A DNA stretch of 8,053 nucleotides from Burkholderiales bacterium. GTDB lineage: Bacteria; Pseudomonadota; Gammaproteobacteria; Burkholderiales; Burkholderiaceae_C. The first letter of the stretch is position 1. Each line of letters opens with the position of its first letter. Positions 6,063 to 8,053 of this stretch are shown here, piece by piece. The position numbers and the translations under genes are program-made. Location of the stretch: NCBI GenBank assembly GCA_011390055.1, contig JAABTC010000067.1:1-8053 (forward strand). Reading direction: 5' to 3'. The notes under the pieces were generated by a model. That model did no database searches. It saw only the letters and a program-made list of their open reading frames with translations, and was not told where the DNA came from.

Positions 6063-7654
6063 GCGCGACCCGGTGTGACCGGACTCCGGCCTGGGCTGCG
6101 TTGCACGGCCACTTCGAAGCCCATGGCCGCAGCCTCGACCTGCGCGAGGCCTTCGCACGCGACCCGGGCCGTGCTGCCTCGCTGACGTTCGAAGCGCCGG
6201 AGATCGTGGTCGACCTGTCGAAGAACCTGATCGACATCGCCGGCCTGCACTTCCTGCTCGACCTGGCGCGCGACTGCGGCCTGGAAGGCGCACGCGATGC
6301 GATGCTGGCCGGCGACCCCGTCAACCTGACCGAAGGCCGGGCCGTGCTGCACACCGCGTTGCGTGCGCCGCGCGGCGAGGGCCTCTTCAGCGACGAGGTG
6401 CACGGCGTGCTCGACGCGATGCTGGCCTGTGCCGAGCGCGTGCGCGACACCGCCGCCAGCGGCATCCGCCATGTCGTCAACATCGGCATCGGCGGCAGCG
6501 ATCTGGGCCCGCAGATGGTGGTGCCGGCGCTCGACGCGTACGCGCAGCGCGGTCTGACCCTGCACTTCGTCAGCAACGTCGACGGCCACGACATCACCCG
6601 CGTGCTGCGCACGCTCCGACCCGCCGAGACGCTCTTCATCGTCGCCTCGAAGACCTTCACGACGCAGGAGACGATGGCCAACGCCGAGGCGGCGCGGGCC
6701 TGGTTCCTGGCCCAGGGCGGCCAGGACGTTGCCAGGCACTTCGTGGCCTGCACCACCAACGTCGCGGCGGCGGCCAAGTTCGGCATCCAGACCACCTTCG
6801 GCTTCTGGGACTGGGTCGGCGGACGCTACTCGCTGTGGAGCGCGATCGGCCTGCCGATCGCCATCGCCATCGGTGCCGATCACTTCCGTGCGCTGCTGGC
6901 CGGCGCGCACGCGATGGACCGCCACTTCGCCACTGCGCCGCTGCCGCACAACCTGCCGGTGCTGCTGGGCCTGCTCGACGTCTGGTACCGCAACTTCCAC
7001 GGCTACGCGAGCCGCTCGGTCGCGCCGTACCACCAAGGCCTGGCGCGGCTGCCCGCTTACCTGCAACAGCTGGAGATGGAAAGCAACGGCAAGGGCGTGG
7101 ACCTGGCCGGCGAGCCGCTGCCGTACGGCACCAGCCCGGTGGTCTGGGGCGAGGCGGGCACGAACGGTCAGCATGCGTACTTCCAGATGCTGCACCAGGG
7201 CACCGACGTGATCCCGGTCGAGTTCATCGCAGTCAAGACGCCGGCACATGCGCTCGTCGACCAGCATCGCAAGCTGCTGGCCAACTGCCTGGCGCAGAGC
7301 CAGGCCTTGATGCTGGGCAAGACGCGCGACCAGGCGCAGGCCGAGCGCGCCCCGACCGCGTCAGCGGCCCTCGATCCTGCCGTGCTCGCCTCGCACCGCA
7401 GCTTCCCCGGCAACCGCCCGAGCAGCACCTTCGTGCTGGACGCGCTCACGCCGCGCTCGCTGGGCGCGCTGATCGCGCTGTACGAACACCGCGTCTTCGT
7501 CGCCGGCCACGTGTGGGGACTCAACCCGTACGACCAGTGGGGCGTGGAGCTCGGCAAAGCCCTGGCCAGCGGCTTGCTGCCGCGCTTCGAAACGGGCGAT
7601 ACCGCGGGCCTCGACGGCTCGACCGCCGCGCTGTTGACGCGCTTGAGCGCATGA
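6059..7654 (+). CDS. pgi: Glucose-6-phosphate isomerase
   Basis: Interconverts glucose-6-phosphate and fructose-6-phosphate; cytoplasmic. The 531 residues are slightly shorter than the roughly 549 of the E. coli enzyme. Motifs: GIGGSDLGP (143-151), SKTFTTQET (197-205) for phosphate binding, first PGI signature DWVGGRYSLWSAIG (251-264), MESNGK (340-345), GTNGQHAYFQMLHQGT (367-382), and second signature GHVWGLNPYDQWGVELGK (483-500). Glu341, His372 and Lys500 have exactly the spacing of catalytic Glu355, His386 and Lys514 in E. coli, so the active site is intact. The GTG start overlaps the tal stop and has GAGG upstream; no ATG lies nearby that would preserve the N-terminus. Its TGA overlaps the next ATG. 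It competes with the divergently encoded Zwf for the same substrate. Confidence 0.97.
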   Translation: MSATRCDRTPAWAALHGHFEAHGRSLDLREAFARDPGRAASLTFEAPEIVVDLSKNLIDIAGLHFLLDLARDCGLEGARDAMLAGDPVNLTEGRAVLHTALRAPRGEGLFSDEVHGVLDAMLACAERVRDTAASGIRHVVNIGIGGSDLGPQMVVPALDAYAQRGLTLHFVSNVDGHDITRVLRTLRPAETLFIVASKTFTTQETMANAEAARAWFLAQGGQDVARHFVACTTNVAAAAKFGIQTTFGFWDWVGGRYSLWSAIGLPIAIAIGADHFRALLAGAHAMDRHFATAPLPHNLPVLLGLLDVWYRNFHGYASRSVAPYHQGLARLPAYLQQLEMESNGKGVDLAGEPLPYGTSPVVWGEAGTNGQHAYFQMLHQGTDVIPVEFIAVKTPAHALVDQHRKLLANCLAQSQALMLGKTRDQAQAERAPTASAALDPAVLASHRSFPGNRPSSTFVLDALTPRSLGALIALYEHRVFVAGHVWGLNPYDQWGVELGKALASGLLPRFETGDTAGLDGSTAALLTRLSA

Positions 7655-8053
7655 GCCGCCGCACCCTGGTCTTCGATGCCGGCGGCGTGATCGTCCAGTG
7701 GCAGCCGCTGGACCTGATGAAGCACCTGCTGCCCGAACATGCGCACGACGAGGCGAGTGCACGCCAGGTGGCCGCTGCCGTGTTCCAGACCTCGCTGGCA
7801 GGCGACTGGTCGGGCTTCGACCGCGGCCAGATCGAGCCCGGGCCGCTGGTTGAGCGCATCGCCCGGCGCACCGGCTACCCGCTGGCCGCGCTGCAGGCGC
7901 TGATCGCCGCGATCCCGGCGCACATCCAGCCGATGCCCGCCAGCGTGGCGCTGCTCGAGCGCGTGCGCGAGGCCGGGCACCGCTTGGTGCTGCTGTCGAA
8001 CATGCCGCGGCCGTTTGCCGACCACCTCGAAGCTGCGCATGCCTGCTTCGGCT
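7651..8053 (+). CDS. HAD-superfamily hydrolase, YihX-like (partial, C-terminus beyond window)
   Basis: The first 134 codons are visible. The start ATG overlaps the pgi stop by four bases (ATGA), so it is the third gene of tal-pgi-HAD; only a weak GAG precedes it. HAD motif I is LVFDAGGVIVQW (6-17) with nucleophile Asp9. The second position of the usual DxD is Gly, as in the DxGGV/DxGNV subgroup that includes E. coli YihX (alpha-glucose-1-phosphate phosphatase) and haloacid-dehalogenase-like proteins. A helical cap follows (about 18-95). Motif II is LVLLSNMP (112-119) with Ser116 and Asn117. Motifs III and IV (lysine and acidic residues) are beyond the edge. The operon context suggests a sugar-phosphate or damaged-metabolite phosphatase, but substrate specificity in HAD proteins cannot be assigned from this portion. 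Confidence 0.85.
   Translation, partial: MSRRTLVFDAGGVIVQWQPLDLMKHLLPEHAHDEASARQVAAAVFQTSLAGDWSGFDRGQIEPGPLVERIARRTGYPLAALQALIAAIPAHIQPMPASVALLERVREAGHRLVLLSNMPRPFADHLEAAHACFG

Noticed and set aside
5058..7267. Several minus-strand open frames over 400 codons opposite tal and pgi.
   Set aside because: They are shadows of two full-length enzymes whose active-site residues are all in place, and have no independent coding evidence.

Overview
The window reads as a piece of chromosome from a GC-rich (roughly two-thirds G+C) betaproteobacterium, most likely Burkholderiales. Three things point there: a tctC-tctB-tctA tripartite tricarboxylate transporter locus with a Bug-type binding protein (a family greatly expanded in that order), the zwf/tal/pgi sugar-phosphate cluster, and the protein sequences themselves. 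This assignment is inferred from recognition, not from a search. Coding density is very high. No tRNA, rRNA, CRISPR, insertion sequence or phage gene was seen, and no non-coding stretch exceeds 127 bases.

Left half (1-3536), an uptake/catabolism module. On the minus strand, transcribed in the order tctC-tctB-tctA, lies a TTT transporter: a periplasmic solute receptor (1352-2368), a small membrane subunit (803-1327) and a large membrane subunit that runs off the left edge (1-789). Divergent from tctC across a 127-base spacer is a Gfo/Idh/MocA-family NAD(P)-dependent oxidoreductase (2496-3536). The spacer carries two overlapping short perfect palindromes that could be an operator. The transported substrate and the oxidoreductase substrate cannot be read from sequence.

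Right half (3557-8053), central sugar-phosphate metabolism. zwf (glucose-6-phosphate dehydrogenase) is on the minus strand, tail-to-tail with the oxidoreductase gene with only 20 bases between them. It diverges from a plus-strand run tal (transaldolase), pgi (glucose-6-phosphate isomerase) and a HAD-superfamily phosphatase-like gene cut by the right edge. tal/pgi and pgi/HAD both overlap by four bases (GTGA and ATGA), which indicates one co-translated operon. Zwf and Pgi compete for glucose-6-phosphate, and transaldolase links the pentose phosphate pool back to fructose-6-phosphate, so the divergent pair of transcripts covers the glucose-6-phosphate branch point.

The most interesting non-coding signal is an AT-rich dyad, TGTAATTTTGTTACG, at 5012-5026 in the 109-base zwf-tal spacer. 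It resembles the recognition sequence known for HexR (RpiR-family sugar-phosphate regulator) and sits where transcription from a plausible zwf promoter (TTGACC-N17-CATCAT) should start. The rest of the window is well explained by known families. I found no convincing sign of a wholly undescribed system.
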